This document shows, piece after piece, positions 42,297 to 52,564 of a stretch of 64,000 nucleotides of DNA. The stretch spans positions 20,387 to 84,386 of the forward strand of contig RKRR01000133.1 of NCBI GenBank assembly GCA_007571305.1, written 5' to 3'. Source of the DNA: Candidatus Poribacteria bacterium (GTDB taxonomy: Bacteria > Poribacteria > WGA-4E > WGA-3G). A model generated the notes under the pieces. It made no database searches, was not told the origin of the DNA, and saw nothing but the letters and a program-made list of their open reading frames with translations. A program made the translations under genes and the position numbers. Numbering within the stretch: position 1 is the stretch's first letter; every line of letters starts with the position of its first letter.

Positions 42297-43088
42297 TTAT
42301 GGGTAAATAATATGTGAATTTCTCTCAATAATAAGCGGTTCGGGTTCACTTGCTGAGAATTGCGCCGCCCATTCGCTCGGATCGTAATCGCGGGTAACGA
42401 AGCAGGCACGATGCACTGGAACAGCATGCTTGAGTCCAATCCGTGTTGCCATTTTGACACATCCATCGTAGAATGGGAATTCGCCTTCGGTCGGATGATT
42501 CGTCAGAAAACCAATATCCGGTTTGTATGCGGATATTGCTGAAATCAGCTCGTCGTGTTCAGCGAAATTGTTGATTGGATCGCCGCTGAAATAGAGTGTT
42601 ACCCCATTGCTAACGATCACATAACCCAAATGTGTGACATCAGGGGGCACTATGCCCGCGGCAGCATCGCCTTCAGGAGGCTTCGCATAGACAGCATGCA
42701 CAGTGAGACCATTTAGCACCGTTGATTCTCCCGCGTTAATCTCTGAGATATTTCCTGCAGCAACGTCTGTCTCTGCGGCAATTTGGTGTGCGCTCTCTTC
42801 GGGGCCTACAAACCGGGTTGCATTAGATCTCTCCCAGATTCGACGAATGGATTCTGGACAGGTATGATCACCGTGTGCATGGGTTAAGAGGACAAAATCG
42901 GTTGGAAGTGCTGATTCGTCGAGCGGTGGTTCAGTGTGAATAAATCGGTCAGCCGGGCGTTCACGTGGAAAATAGGGGTCGATTTGGACAATAGTACCAG
43001 CGGAATCTTTCAACGCAAAACTACTTTGTTCAAACCAATGAACAGCGATAGATCCCTCTGGTACTCTCAAGTCAACAAGTGAATGCAT
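42297..43088 (-). CDS. MBL-fold metallohydrolase (UlaG-like)
   Basis: VLLTHAHGDHTCPESI; LYFSGDPINN; HAVPVHRACF. Confidence 0.8.
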   Translation of the reverse strand: MHSLVDLRVPEGSIAVHWFEQSSFALKDSAGTIVQIDPYFPRERPADRFIHTEPPLDESALPTDFVLLTHAHGDHTCPESIRRIWERSNATRFVGPEESAHQIAAETDVAAGNISEINAGESTVLNGLTVHAVYAKPPEGDAAAGIVPPDVTHLGYVIVSNGVTLYFSGDPINNFAEHDELISAISAYKPDIGFLTNHPTEGEFPFYDGCVKMATRIGLKHAVPVHRACFVTRDYDPSEWAAQFSASEPEPLIIERNSHIIYP

Positions 43089-43276
43089 ATTTTTAATTTT
43101 TCCTTGCGGTTTGTTGAAATGGATTTAGGTTTGGATGTTCCTTCCCGGATATCCCCTTCCACTTCGTTTCAGGCTATACGCTCCAGTTATTACTAAAATC
43201 GACAGTGTGGTATTAGACTCGAAGTATTTTGGATTGGGTCTTTCCGTTCCGACACGACCTGATGACTAATTGACAA

Positions 43277-43747
43277 TTACTTGTTTTTGTAATAGAGGTA
43301 AGCACCTAACACACCGCCGATTGCACCTAACACATCCGCGACCCAATCTGCAAGGGTGGCGAATCTGCCGGGAACAAAGGTCTGGTGCCATTCATCGCTT
43401 GCGCCATAAAGTATAGAAAACACTGCTGCCACATGCCATATCAGCCGTGCTGGTACTACTGAGGGTCTCGCCTTCACAAGTGCCCGTGCTACCAATGCCC
43501 CGAGGATCGCGTATTCTATGAAATGGTAGAGTTTGTCAATCGTCAACCACTCAAATTCCGGCATTGGAAGTGGTGGTTGCTCCAGAGACGAGACGACAAA
43601 AATGAGTACCATGTACAGAAGCGGTGGTGCCCAATACTTCATTTTTCTAATGATGGAGCCTCTGCGCATCGTTCCAAATGTCCAGCAAAGACAAATTATA
43701 CCATTTAAGGCATAATTTCGTTCACGATGGTTTCCGGTCAGTTTCAA
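43277..43747 (-). CDS. VanZ family protein
   Basis: DKLYHFIEYAILGAL...YGASDEWHQTFVPGRFATLADWVADVLGAIGG. Confidence 0.88.
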   Translation of the reverse strand: MKLTGNHRERNYALNGIICLCWTFGTMRRGSIIRKMKYWAPPLLYMVLIFVVSSLEQPPLPMPEFEWLTIDKLYHFIEYAILGALVARALVKARPSVVPARLIWHVAAVFSILYGASDEWHQTFVPGRFATLADWVADVLGAIGGVLGAYLYYKNK

Positions 43748-43807
43748 CGGCAGCTGAACCCCGTAGGGGTGGTACCTCCGTAGAAGAACAGGGACCAGAT
43801 TTAATAA

Positions 43808-45772
43808 CTAAGAAAGCGCGTTGAGGATCGCGTCTACATCGTAGACACAGCCCCCCCATGTGCCACCTCCAACAGATTGCAACGCTGCCCAAAGTCGTGT
43901 ATCATCTGGTAAAGCCTCGTCTGGCGAGAGATCTGGACGCGGTGCGCGTGATGCCAAAACCTGTTCGCCTGCTTCAATCCCGAAGTGTTCATTGCCGTGT
44001 CCGACCAGATCGATGCGACCTTCCAGGTGCCGGGTATCAATCTCGATCTGAATTATATCCCCGTCAAGTACCTTTCCGATAGGGCCCCCTGCAAGTGCCT
44101 CCGGTCCGACATGTCCGATGCAGGCTCCAGTCGATACACCAGAAAACCGAGCATCCGTAATTAAGGCGATGTTTTTGCCGAAGGAAAGATGTTTTAACGC
44201 TGCTGTCAACTGGTAGACTTCCTCCATTCCTGTGCCTTGCGGTCCTCGGCAACACAGTACGATGATGTCACCCGGTTGGATATTCCCTTTCCCTTGACCT
44301 TTGAGTGTCTGTATCGCCTCGGATTCTCGAACAAAGACACGTGCTGGGCCCGTCATGCGATACACACCGTCGGCATCAACGACACTCGGATCAATGGCGG
44401 TGCTTTTAATGACAGATCCCTCAGGTGCGAGGTTGCCGCGTGGGAATGTTACTGTGCTCGTCAATCCTGCTTCCCTCGCAGCAGCCGGACTCAGAATCAC
44501 CTCATTGGGATCAATGTTATCTTTCTCCTCAAGTGTTTGACGGACGCGCATGCGCCGTTCAGAATTTGCCCACCAATCAAGATTGCTGCTGAGGGTCTCG
44601 CCTGTTGCCGTTAGTACGTCTCCGTTGAGGTGCCCTAATTCACGTAAGTGGAGCATCACTTCAGGCACACCACCTGCCAGGAAGACTCTTACCGTCGGAT
44701 GTCCAACAGGGCCGTTTGGTAAGACATCGACGAGACGTGGAACACTCTGGTTGACTTCGGTCCAGTCGTCTACTGTTGGACGTTGAAGGCCTGCAGCGTG
44801 CGCAATCGCAGGAATATGCAATAGGAGATTCGTCGAACCACCAAATGCGGCATGCACGACCATGGCGTTCCGAATCGCTTCCGGCGTCACGATATCGTTC
44901 ATCGTCAACCCTTTCGCGGCTAAATTCACCACAGCACGTGCCGAACGGAGCCCCATGTCTGACCAGATATTCTGTCCGGATGGTGCTAACGCTGTATGCG
45001 TTAAACTCATCCCTAATGCTTCACCGACCACTTGTGATGTCGCTGCAGTTCCGAGGAATTGACAACCACCGCCGGGAGTGGCACACGCACGGCAACCCAT
45101 GTCGGCTGCATCTTGCAGGCTAATCTCACCATGTGCGAAACGGACACCGATCGTTTGGATCTTCCCAGCATCTTCGCCTGTTGTAGGTGGCAACGTCACG
45201 CCGCCCGGAACGAGAACTGCTGGTAGCCCTCGCATTGAGGCGAGTGCCATCATCATCGCGGGTAAGCCTTTATCACAGGTAGCAACACCGACGACACCTT
45301 TCCGCGTTGGTAAGGAGCGGATAAGGCGACGAAAAATCTGTGCAGCGTCGTTGCGATAGGCGAGACTGTCCATCATACCCACGGTGCCTTGTGTCCGTCC
45401 ATCGCAGGGATCGGAGCAGTAGCCTGCGAATGGGAGTGCCTCAAGTTCTTTAAGTTCGCGTGCGACTGCTTGCATCAGGAGTCCCACTTCCCAATGTCCG
45501 GTGTGATATCCAAGCGCGATCGGACTGCCATCGGGAGCACGGATACCTCCCTGCGTACTGAGAATCAGGAATTCCTCTCGCCGGAGTTCTGTCGGAGCCC
45601 AACCCATAGCGGCATTGTGGGTCAAGCCAAATACGTCTCCACTGGGTCGATTGAGGAGCATCTCTGCTGTCAGGGGTAAGCTGCCTTCGGGGCCTGCAGC
45701 ATGTGTTTGAATATCATAGATGCCGCTATCACCGGTTTCTAAAATATTCGTATAGTTAATCGGTTTTGCCAT
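43808..45772 (-). CDS. IlvD/Edd family dehydratase, YjhG/YagF-like (putative D-xylonate dehydratase)
   Basis: 654 aa; [92 protein letters not shown]. Confidence 0.85.
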   Translation of the reverse strand: MAKPINYTNILETGDSGIYDIQTHAAGPEGSLPLTAEMLLNRPSGDVFGLTHNAAMGWAPTELRREEFLILSTQGGIRAPDGSPIALGYHTGHWEVGLLMQAVARELKELEALPFAGYCSDPCDGRTQGTVGMMDSLAYRNDAAQIFRRLIRSLPTRKGVVGVATCDKGLPAMMMALASMRGLPAVLVPGGVTLPPTTGEDAGKIQTIGVRFAHGEISLQDAADMGCRACATPGGGCQFLGTAATSQVVGEALGMSLTHTALAPSGQNIWSDMGLRSARAVVNLAAKGLTMNDIVTPEAIRNAMVVHAAFGGSTNLLLHIPAIAHAAGLQRPTVDDWTEVNQSVPRLVDVLPNGPVGHPTVRVFLAGGVPEVMLHLRELGHLNGDVLTATGETLSSNLDWWANSERRMRVRQTLEEKDNIDPNEVILSPAAAREAGLTSTVTFPRGNLAPEGSVIKSTAIDPSVVDADGVYRMTGPARVFVRESEAIQTLKGQGKGNIQPGDIIVLCCRGPQGTGMEEVYQLTAALKHLSFGKNIALITDARFSGVSTGACIGHVGPEALAGGPIGKVLDGDIIQIEIDTRHLEGRIDLVGHGNEHFGIEAGEQVLASRAPRPDLSPDEALPDDTRLWAALQSVGGGTWGGCVYDVDAILNALS

Positions 45773-45953
45773 ATTTCCCTTCCCTATAGATAATGGTTGT
45801 TTTCACCCTCTGCACCAGAATAAACGTAAATTGCTTTCCTCAGATACCTTTTCATGAGTTGCCATCCTAATTCACTAACACCCCTGGAGTATGGCGGTTA
45901 AAGGCAAAGCGCATAGAAACCAATATCCCACTTCAAGTTCAAAAGCCTATTCA

Positions 45954-46102
45954 AACCCAACTTGCTAACTATATGATTTCAGATACACGAACACCCTTTT
46001 TCAGAGAGAATTCTTCGTTTTTGCGAAAAGTTTGGTGTATTCCGTGTGATTTTCGGTGCGAAGCTGCACAACCTAACAGGTTATAGCTAGCAACTTAGGT
46101 TA
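45954..46102 (-). mobile_element. Family-4 MITE-like element
   Basis: AAACCCAACTTGCTAACTATATGATTTCAGATACACGAACACCC...GCACAACCTAACAGGTTAT...GCAACTTAGGTTA. Confidence 0.65.
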
Positions 46103-46666
46103 TTCAAACAGTTGCGAGACCGAACATGCAAACCCTTCAACGACATCCTCACCTGTCAACGTGTCTTCACAGGTCAGCAACGTGAAATCCGTTTCAGAAC
46201 GATAGACCATTACCGTCTTGGCAACCGGCTCAATGACCCAGACAAGTTTCGTTCCTGCTTTCAAATAGGCGAACGCTTTCTCGGTAACATCATACTGCTT
46301 ATCTGTTGGAGAAACTATCTCAATGGCAAGATCAGGAGCAGTAGGCATTCCTTTATACTTTTCTTCCGACAATCGGTCTTCTGCAACAAATGCAACGTCC
46401 GGTTTCACTATCCTGTCATCCAATCGAAACGTCGTCTCAATCGTATACAAGCGACCCAACTCATTTTCTCTAACATACGAACCTAAAAGCATTATAACGT
46501 TAACACCTATTTCACCATGGACAATTGCAGCTGCTGCCATCGGCACTAACTCTCCTTTTACATATTCATAACCCTCAATATCATTTTCAAGAAACTCCTC
46601 CAGCGTCATTGTATTGGATTCAGGTATCTTTTGAATTATCTTAGGGGCTGTTTGCGAATTAAGCAT
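46100..46666 (-). CDS. Uma2 family endonuclease (DUF820)
   Basis: MTLEEFLENDIEGYEYVKGELVPM...VKPDVAFVAEDR...PDLAIEIVSPTDKQYDVTEKAFAYLKAGTKLVWVIEP. Confidence 0.88.
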   Translation of the reverse strand: MLNSQTAPKIIQKIPESNTMTLEEFLENDIEGYEYVKGELVPMAAAAIVHGEIGVNVIMLLGSYVRENELGRLYTIETTFRLDDRIVKPDVAFVAEDRLSEEKYKGMPTAPDLAIEIVSPTDKQYDVTEKAFAYLKAGTKLVWVIEPVAKTVMVYRSETDFTLLTCEDTLTGEDVVEGFACSVSQLFE

Positions 46667-46713
46667 CGGTTTTCTCCTCTGTTGATAAGGTTTCCTAACC
46701 TCGCTGCCAGTGC

Positions 46714-48969
46714 TTATTCCTTATTGTGGCGAGAAATAAGTTTTATAACTTCGGTTCTGCCCGCTTTCACCGCTGCCTCATCTACCTCAAGTTTCAACAT
46801 GGCGAGTATGCCCTTGGTGATCATCCAGTTCAGTTTTGCGCCGTCAATTGCGGTGCTGCCCATGTTATTTCGAAGCATAGTATCTGCTCCATTATCAAGA
46901 AGGAGTTTCACTGTCTCAATGCGTCCAAGAAAAGCCGCTGCATGCAGTGCTGTTCCCCCGTCCTTACTTCTTATGTCTACATCTGCCCCGTGGTCAAGGA
47001 ACAATGATACAATCTCCGTATGTCCCATCAGTGCGGCAAGTGCCAACAATGTACTTCCAGATTGTAGATCTTTTGTGTTAGCATCTATTCCACTGACTAA
47101 TGCTTGTTTGACAGATGTGAAGTCTCCGATAAACACAGCTTCTGATAAATTATGAACAGCAGAAGCACTCCCGCCAAGAGAGTCTATTCCAAGCCTCGCC
47201 TCAGCAGGAAACATTTCCCTGATTTTGGCTTTTTCTGATTCGACCTGTTCTTGTTCCAATGCTATGCCCATAGGTCTTGTCAGAAGCTTTGTCATTTCCC
47301 ACGGGACCTGCAAAAGGTCTATGGGTGTCGCACCGTCCTCGTTTTTCGCGCTGACATCAGCCCCGTTTTTCAGAAGTAACTCAGCGGTTTCAGCACGTCC
47401 CAAAAACACTGCGAGATGCAAAGCAGTGTTACCATCTCTATTTGTACCGTTGACATCCGCACCATGTTGGAGCAGAAACTCAACAGCTTGTGTTTGCCCC
47501 ATCATTGCTGCCCAACTCAACGGAGGCATCTCAAAATGCAACGCGTTAACATCAGCACCGTCCGCTATGTGCTGTTTGATGGCTTCAAGGTCTCCCGCGC
47601 GTGCGGCACCTGCTAAGGTATCTTCTATTGATTTCAAAACACTTTTCATGAAATTGCCATCTTCTGCGATGACAAACGGCGGTTCCGGCCGCCTGCGCCA
47701 TACCGGCATTCCGTTAGCGATTTCTGCTTGTATGTCGCTTGTGCGGTTGCGGATAAATTCACGGACTTTTTCCAACTCGCTTTCAAAAGTCGGCTTATTG
47801 AAATTTCTCCATTCCCTTCTACCTCTGCCCCAATCTTCTTCAATGACACGTTGAGCGGGGACTAAGTGTGGTTCAACCATTACAGCGATTTTGTCTAATG
47901 TTGCTAACAATTCGGGAGCATTCCAATGCTTATCTAAAATCTCAGTGAGTGCTTCGGCATATCGTTTCCGACCTGACTCCAATTGATACAACTTGTAGGC
48001 AATCAAGCCCTGTGTTTTTACGGATATTGGTGCTCGCGCATCATTCATGAACTCAAGTTTGCTCATCTTTGTAAAGATAGAGTCCATTCCCCACGGAATG
48101 AAGTAAAATTTATTGTCTTCTGGATTCAGATAGACGAAGAAGTTGTTTTTATTCCCGGAGTAACCATCCCAGAACCCAACTAAACCCTCAATTGCCCAGA
48201 ATTTGTAAAACGAATCCAAGTCCACTAATTCGTCAATATCAGATTCTGCCGCTTTCGGGTCCGCCAGGACGTTGATCAAAGCGTTTATATGTGCCCTGCC
48301 GCGCTCGTCGTCGCCACGTTTGTGCTCAAAACTGTTTTCCCAATTTTCATAAAAATCCACGACCGTGCCTTCATAGAGGGGCCCGTTGCTGTTGCCGAAG
48401 GCACGTTTCAACAAAGGTCTACGAACGGTCTCTACGTGCGAATAAACTCCAAGGCTTTCGCCATTTACTGTCACCTTCGCATAGGCACATCGCGACGCAG
48501 GTGATCCGATTGCATTAAACAACGCATATCCCATGAATTGGCTCATTAAACTGGTGTCTTGTTTATTGTTATTGAGTGTTAGGTTCGTGAGTCCTTCAAT
48601 TCCACCACTTTTATCAACATGATTTAATTTAATCTTCAGGGACGGACGGGTGTGGCTTAGTGAACCAATGAACCCTTTTTTTCGTAGCCCGACTTTCGGG
48701 AAGACGATGCCATCAATGCTTACACTTGCCTCAACATAAGTGTACGGACTTTCCATCGGCTCAAATTGTCGAGACGCGCCGAGGGCCGTCATAAAATCCC
48801 GGCCCTGATGCCGAATTGTATCCCAATCCTGTTGTGATACTGTAATCTGCACATCTATTATCCGATCGGTTGGGAATATATCGTCTAATGTGAGTTCCTT
48901 TGCACTGCTATTATAGGCAGCGATTCCCAAGCAGAGGAAGATCACTACACAGAATGCCCTTTTTTTCAT
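46714..48969 (-). CDS. CotH kinase family protein fused to C-terminal ankyrin repeats
   Basis: CotH-like LTLNNNKQDTSLMSQFMGYALFNAIGSPASRCAYAKVTVNGESLGVYSHVE and FYFIPWGMDSIF; ankyrin units DGNTALHLAVFLGRAETAELLLKNGADVSAKNEDGATPIDLL; signal peptide at MKKRAFCVVIFLCLGIAAYNSSA. Confidence 0.88.
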   Translation of the reverse strand: MKKRAFCVVIFLCLGIAAYNSSAKELTLDDIFPTDRIIDVQITVSQQDWDTIRHQGRDFMTALGASRQFEPMESPYTYVEASVSIDGIVFPKVGLRKKGFIGSLSHTRPSLKIKLNHVDKSGGIEGLTNLTLNNNKQDTSLMSQFMGYALFNAIGSPASRCAYAKVTVNGESLGVYSHVETVRRPLLKRAFGNSNGPLYEGTVVDFYENWENSFEHKRGDDERGRAHINALINVLADPKAAESDIDELVDLDSFYKFWAIEGLVGFWDGYSGNKNNFFVYLNPEDNKFYFIPWGMDSIFTKMSKLEFMNDARAPISVKTQGLIAYKLYQLESGRKRYAEALTEILDKHWNAPELLATLDKIAVMVEPHLVPAQRVIEEDWGRGRREWRNFNKPTFESELEKVREFIRNRTSDIQAEIANGMPVWRRRPEPPFVIAEDGNFMKSVLKSIEDTLAGAARAGDLEAIKQHIADGADVNALHFEMPPLSWAAMMGQTQAVEFLLQHGADVNGTNRDGNTALHLAVFLGRAETAELLLKNGADVSAKNEDGATPIDLLQVPWEMTKLLTRPMGIALEQEQVESEKAKIREMFPAEARLGIDSLGGSASAVHNLSEAVFIGDFTSVKQALVSGIDANTKDLQSGSTLLALAALMGHTEIVSLFLDHGADVDIRSKDGGTALHAAAFLGRIETVKLLLDNGADTMLRNNMGSTAIDGAKLNWMITKGILAMLKLEVDEAAVKAGRTEVIKLISRHNKE

Positions 48970-49152
48970 TTTTTTTGCTCCTATTTTTTTAAATTTTAGC
49001 CTATGGTTAGTATAGCACATTCCGGATTTTTTATGCTTGCAAATTTGGGCGGAGGTTGGTATCATGGAAACTTGATTCTTCTTATGGGCTCGCCCCCCGG
49101 TCGCGACTCTCAAATGATAGGACATTTATAGGAACTTGAGAAAAAGAACATA

Positions 49153-52100
49153 ATGTCAAAGACCTCCCGCCTCCGAGACAATAGCATATACGGCACCGTC
49201 GCCGATTTTCTTCGAGAGAATATCCAAGACGGAGCCTCACTTTCTTTCGTTTCCGCCTATTTTACCATTTACGCCTTTGACAAACTCAAAGATGAACTAA
49301 CAAATATCAAAGAACTCCGTTTTCTGTTCGGAGAGCCGAGTTTTATGAGTGGTATGGACCCTCATAAAATGGAAAGTAGGGCATTTCGACTCACGGAAGA
49401 AGGATTGAACCTCCAGAACTACCTCCAACAAAGCGAGATTGCCAAAGCATGTGCGGAGTGGATTAAAGGCAAAGTAACAATCAAATCAGTCCGTCAATCG
49501 AATTTCCTGCACGGCAAGATGTATTATATTGAGAAGGATGGGAGTGTAGATGCTATTATTGGCAGCTCAAATTTCACCGCGCGTGGCTTGGGTTTGAGCG
49601 GAAAAGCGAGCAACATTGAACTTAACCTTGAAGTCGATAGTAAAAGCGACTGTGCAGACCTGAAAGCATGGTTTGATAACCTCTGGGAATTAGATCAGGT
49701 AGAGAATGTGACTGCGGAGGTTCTGCGAAATTTGGAAAATGCCTATCAAGACCAAGATCCCGAATTCATCTATTACAAAACCCTCTATCACCTCTTCGAA
49801 GATTTTCTTGCGGATGCAACGGATACACAGTTTGCCGAAGCGAATCCATCATTTCAACAAACGACAATCTGGCAGAAACTTTACGCTTTTCAAAAGCATG
49901 GCGTTCAAGCATGCATCCAGAAACTTAAGGCAGACAACGGTTGTATCATCGCTGATAGTGTCGGGTTGGGCAAAACTTACGAGGCACTCGCGATTATCAA
50001 ATACTTTGAACTGCGGAACGCGAATGTGTTGGTACTATGCCCGAAAAAATTAGAGAAGAACTGGACACTTTATCCAGCACACTACCGTAGAAAACGCAAT
50101 CCTCTCAAAGGTGATCGGTTCCGTTACAATGTCTTGGCACATACCGATCTGAGCCGAGATCGTGGGGAAGCCAACGGGATTGACTTGGCACAGCACGAAT
50201 GGGATGGATATGATCTCGTCGTCATTGATGAATCCCACAATTTCCGAAACCGCGGGGCCCGTTACGCTAAGTTGCTAAAGGATGTTGTCCAAAAAGGTAG
50301 CAAAACCCAGGTCCTTATGCTCTCTGCGACACCGGTGAACAATCAGCTCACCGATCTGGAAAACCAAATCCTCCTCATCACTGAAGACAAGGATGACGCT
50401 TTTAAGCAGACCGGTATCCCAAGTATTCACGGTACTCTCAACACGGCGCAAACCCGATTTGATACATGGACAGCGGGAAACGAGCGATCCAAGCAGCAAG
50501 AGAATCTGTCGGAGAGTTTGAACGCTGACTTCTTTACGCTTTTAGATCGGTTAACAATCGCCCGTTCTCGCAGCCATATCCTCAATTTCTATGACAATGC
50601 GACTGAGGAGATCGGACAATTTCCAGATCGTGAGGCCCCCCAGGCTCTCTTTCCTGAAATTGACTTACAAGGCAAATTTCCGACTTACCAAGCGATCAGT
50701 CACCAAATTGATGGTTACCAACTCGCAATTTTCAACCCATCGAAATACATCCGAAAAGAGTGCCGACACCACTATGGCGATAAACTTCTCCAGCAACGCG
50801 AATTCAATCTTATCGGGATGATGAAGGTGAACTTTCTTAAGCGGCTTGAAAGCAGTATCCACGCTTTCGCAACAACCTTGGAACGCACTATCGCAAACAT
50901 TAAAGAACGGGAGGCTGAAATTGAGGGTTTTCTGCGTTCACCGCGAAATGTGATTCGTGAAAACGATTTCGACCCGTTTGCCGAAGTAACAGAAGCAAGC
51001 GGAGAGGACGACGACCTGCACACCGGTGTGCAGGCCGGGGAAAATCAGACCTATTTCTACGAACACCTGGATCTTGATGCTTGGCTTGCCAACCTCCGAG
51101 ACGATAAGACACAACTGGAAAAAATTCACAAAGTCGCACAGAATATCACACCTGACCGGGATGCAAAACTGGAAAAACTTAAAGAACTGATCGCAACCAA
51201 AGTCCAGCATCCCACAAAAAACCGAGGCGGGAAAGAAAACCGCAAAGTCCTCGTCTTTACTGCTTTTGCCGACACCGCCAACTATCTCTACGATAACCTA
51301 CACAAATGGGCAACCGATACGTTGAATATAGAATCGGCTGTTGTCACGGGAGAAGCAAGCAGGAACAATCTCGTCAGAAATGATTTTGACGAAATTCTGA
51401 CCAATTTTTCACCGATTTCCAAAGAGAAGGAAGAGTCTGAAACTGATTCGGGAGGTGAGGACGCGGAAATTGATCTCCTTATCGCTACAGATTGTATTTC
51501 CGAAGGGCAAAACCTACAAGATTGCGATTATCTCATCAATTACGACATCCATTGGAACCCAGTCCGGATTATTCAACGTTTTGGACGGATTGATAGAATC
51601 GGCAGCAAAAACGAGAAAGTCCACCTTGTCAACTTCTGGCCCACCCCAGAACTCGACGCGTACATCAATCTCAAACCTCGTGTGGAGGCACGCATGGCAC
51701 TCGTCAATCTTACTGCAACAGGTGATGATGATGTGCTCTCACTCAAGGGAAAAGCGAGCATGGAACAGGTCTGGAGTCATCGCGACGAACAACTCCGCCG
51801 CATGCAAACCGAAATCCTTGACTTTGAGGATATTGAAGAGCAGTTGAATCTCAACCAATTCACGCTTGACGATTTCCGGGCCCAGTTGCTCAACTATCTG
51901 CGTCAAAATGAAGCGAAACTCCGAGAGGCACCCCTCGGTTTATATGCTGTCACCGCATCACTCACACATAACGGGGCCCCAGTAAATATCAAACCGGGGG
52001 TTATCTTCTGTTTAAAGCAGACCGGCGAGGCAGGGGATAGTGAGGAAACGAAGAAACGCAATCCGATTCATCCGTACTACCTCGTTCATATTAGTGATGA

Positions 52101-52470
52101 AGGCGAGGTCTCTATCGGATTCACCAATCCAAAACGCATATTAGAACGGCTCAGTGAGCTCTGCGTTGAAAAGAAAAATCCTAATCAAGACCTCTGCCAC
52201 TGGTTTAACGCAGAAACTGACAACGGCAGCGATATGACGATCTATGAGATACTCCTTGATGCTGCGTTAAATTCAATTCGCGAGACGTACAATCGAAAGG
52301 TCAACGATCAACTTGACACGGATGCTGATGCTCTGCTGCCGACTGCCGATAGTCAGATTACAGAGAATACTGAGTTTGAACTTGTTACATGGCTTGTGAT
52401 TTCCGATAACAACAATACACAGGACTTACGCAATTTTGACCATAGGCCGCTTTGTCGGAAAGAATCCTAA
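49153..52470 (+). CDS. PLD-domain SNF2/DEAD-like helicase (RM/defence-associated)
   Basis: N-term HGKMYYIEKDGSVDAIIGSSNFTARGL (PLD HxK); GCIIADSVGLGKTYEALAI (Walker A), VIDESHNFRN, LLIATDCISEGQNLQDCDYLINYDIHWNPVRIIQRFGRIDRIGS. C-terminal 16 or so residues come from a MITE. Confidence 0.88.
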   Translation: MSKTSRLRDNSIYGTVADFLRENIQDGASLSFVSAYFTIYAFDKLKDELTNIKELRFLFGEPSFMSGMDPHKMESRAFRLTEEGLNLQNYLQQSEIAKACAEWIKGKVTIKSVRQSNFLHGKMYYIEKDGSVDAIIGSSNFTARGLGLSGKASNIELNLEVDSKSDCADLKAWFDNLWELDQVENVTAEVLRNLENAYQDQDPEFIYYKTLYHLFEDFLADATDTQFAEANPSFQQTTIWQKLYAFQKHGVQACIQKLKADNGCIIADSVGLGKTYEALAIIKYFELRNANVLVLCPKKLEKNWTLYPAHYRRKRNPLKGDRFRYNVLAHTDLSRDRGEANGIDLAQHEWDGYDLVVIDESHNFRNRGARYAKLLKDVVQKGSKTQVLMLSATPVNNQLTDLENQILLITEDKDDAFKQTGIPSIHGTLNTAQTRFDTWTAGNERSKQQENLSESLNADFFTLLDRLTIARSRSHILNFYDNATEEIGQFPDREAPQALFPEIDLQGKFPTYQAISHQIDGYQLAIFNPSKYIRKECRHHYGDKLLQQREFNLIGMMKVNFLKRLESSIHAFATTLERTIANIKEREAEIEGFLRSPRNVIRENDFDPFAEVTEASGEDDDLHTGVQAGENQTYFYEHLDLDAWLANLRDDKTQLEKIHKVAQNITPDRDAKLEKLKELIATKVQHPTKNRGGKENRKVLVFTAFADTANYLYDNLHKWATDTLNIESAVVTGEASRNNLVRNDFDEILTNFSPISKEKEESETDSGGEDAEIDLLIATDCISEGQNLQDCDYLINYDIHWNPVRIIQRFGRIDRIGSKNEKVHLVNFWPTPELDAYINLKPRVEARMALVNLTATGDDDVLSLKGKASMEQVWSHRDEQLRRMQTEILDFEDIEEQLNLNQFTLDDFRAQLLNYLRQNEAKLREAPLGLYAVTASLTHNGAPVNIKPGVIFCLKQTGEAGDSEETKKRNPIHPYYLVHISDEGEVSIGFTNPKRILERLSELCVEKKNPNQDLCHWFNAETDNGSDMTIYEILLDAALNSIRETYNRKVNDQLDTDADALLPTADSQITENTEFELVTWLVISDNNNTQDLRNFDHRPLCRKES

Positions 52471-52535
52471 AAAACACAGATGTTCTCGTGGCACAACGTA
52501 ACATGTTATGCTACAAAAGAGCAGCAGGCGTAAGT
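52422..52535. mobile_element. Family-2 MITE-like element
   Basis: GGACTTACGCAATTTTGACCATAGG...TTCTCGTGGCACAACGTAACATGTTATGCTAC...GCGTAAGTC. Confidence 0.7.
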
Positions 52536-52564
52536 CATAAGTACATTTTGAAGGCAGGAACTCT

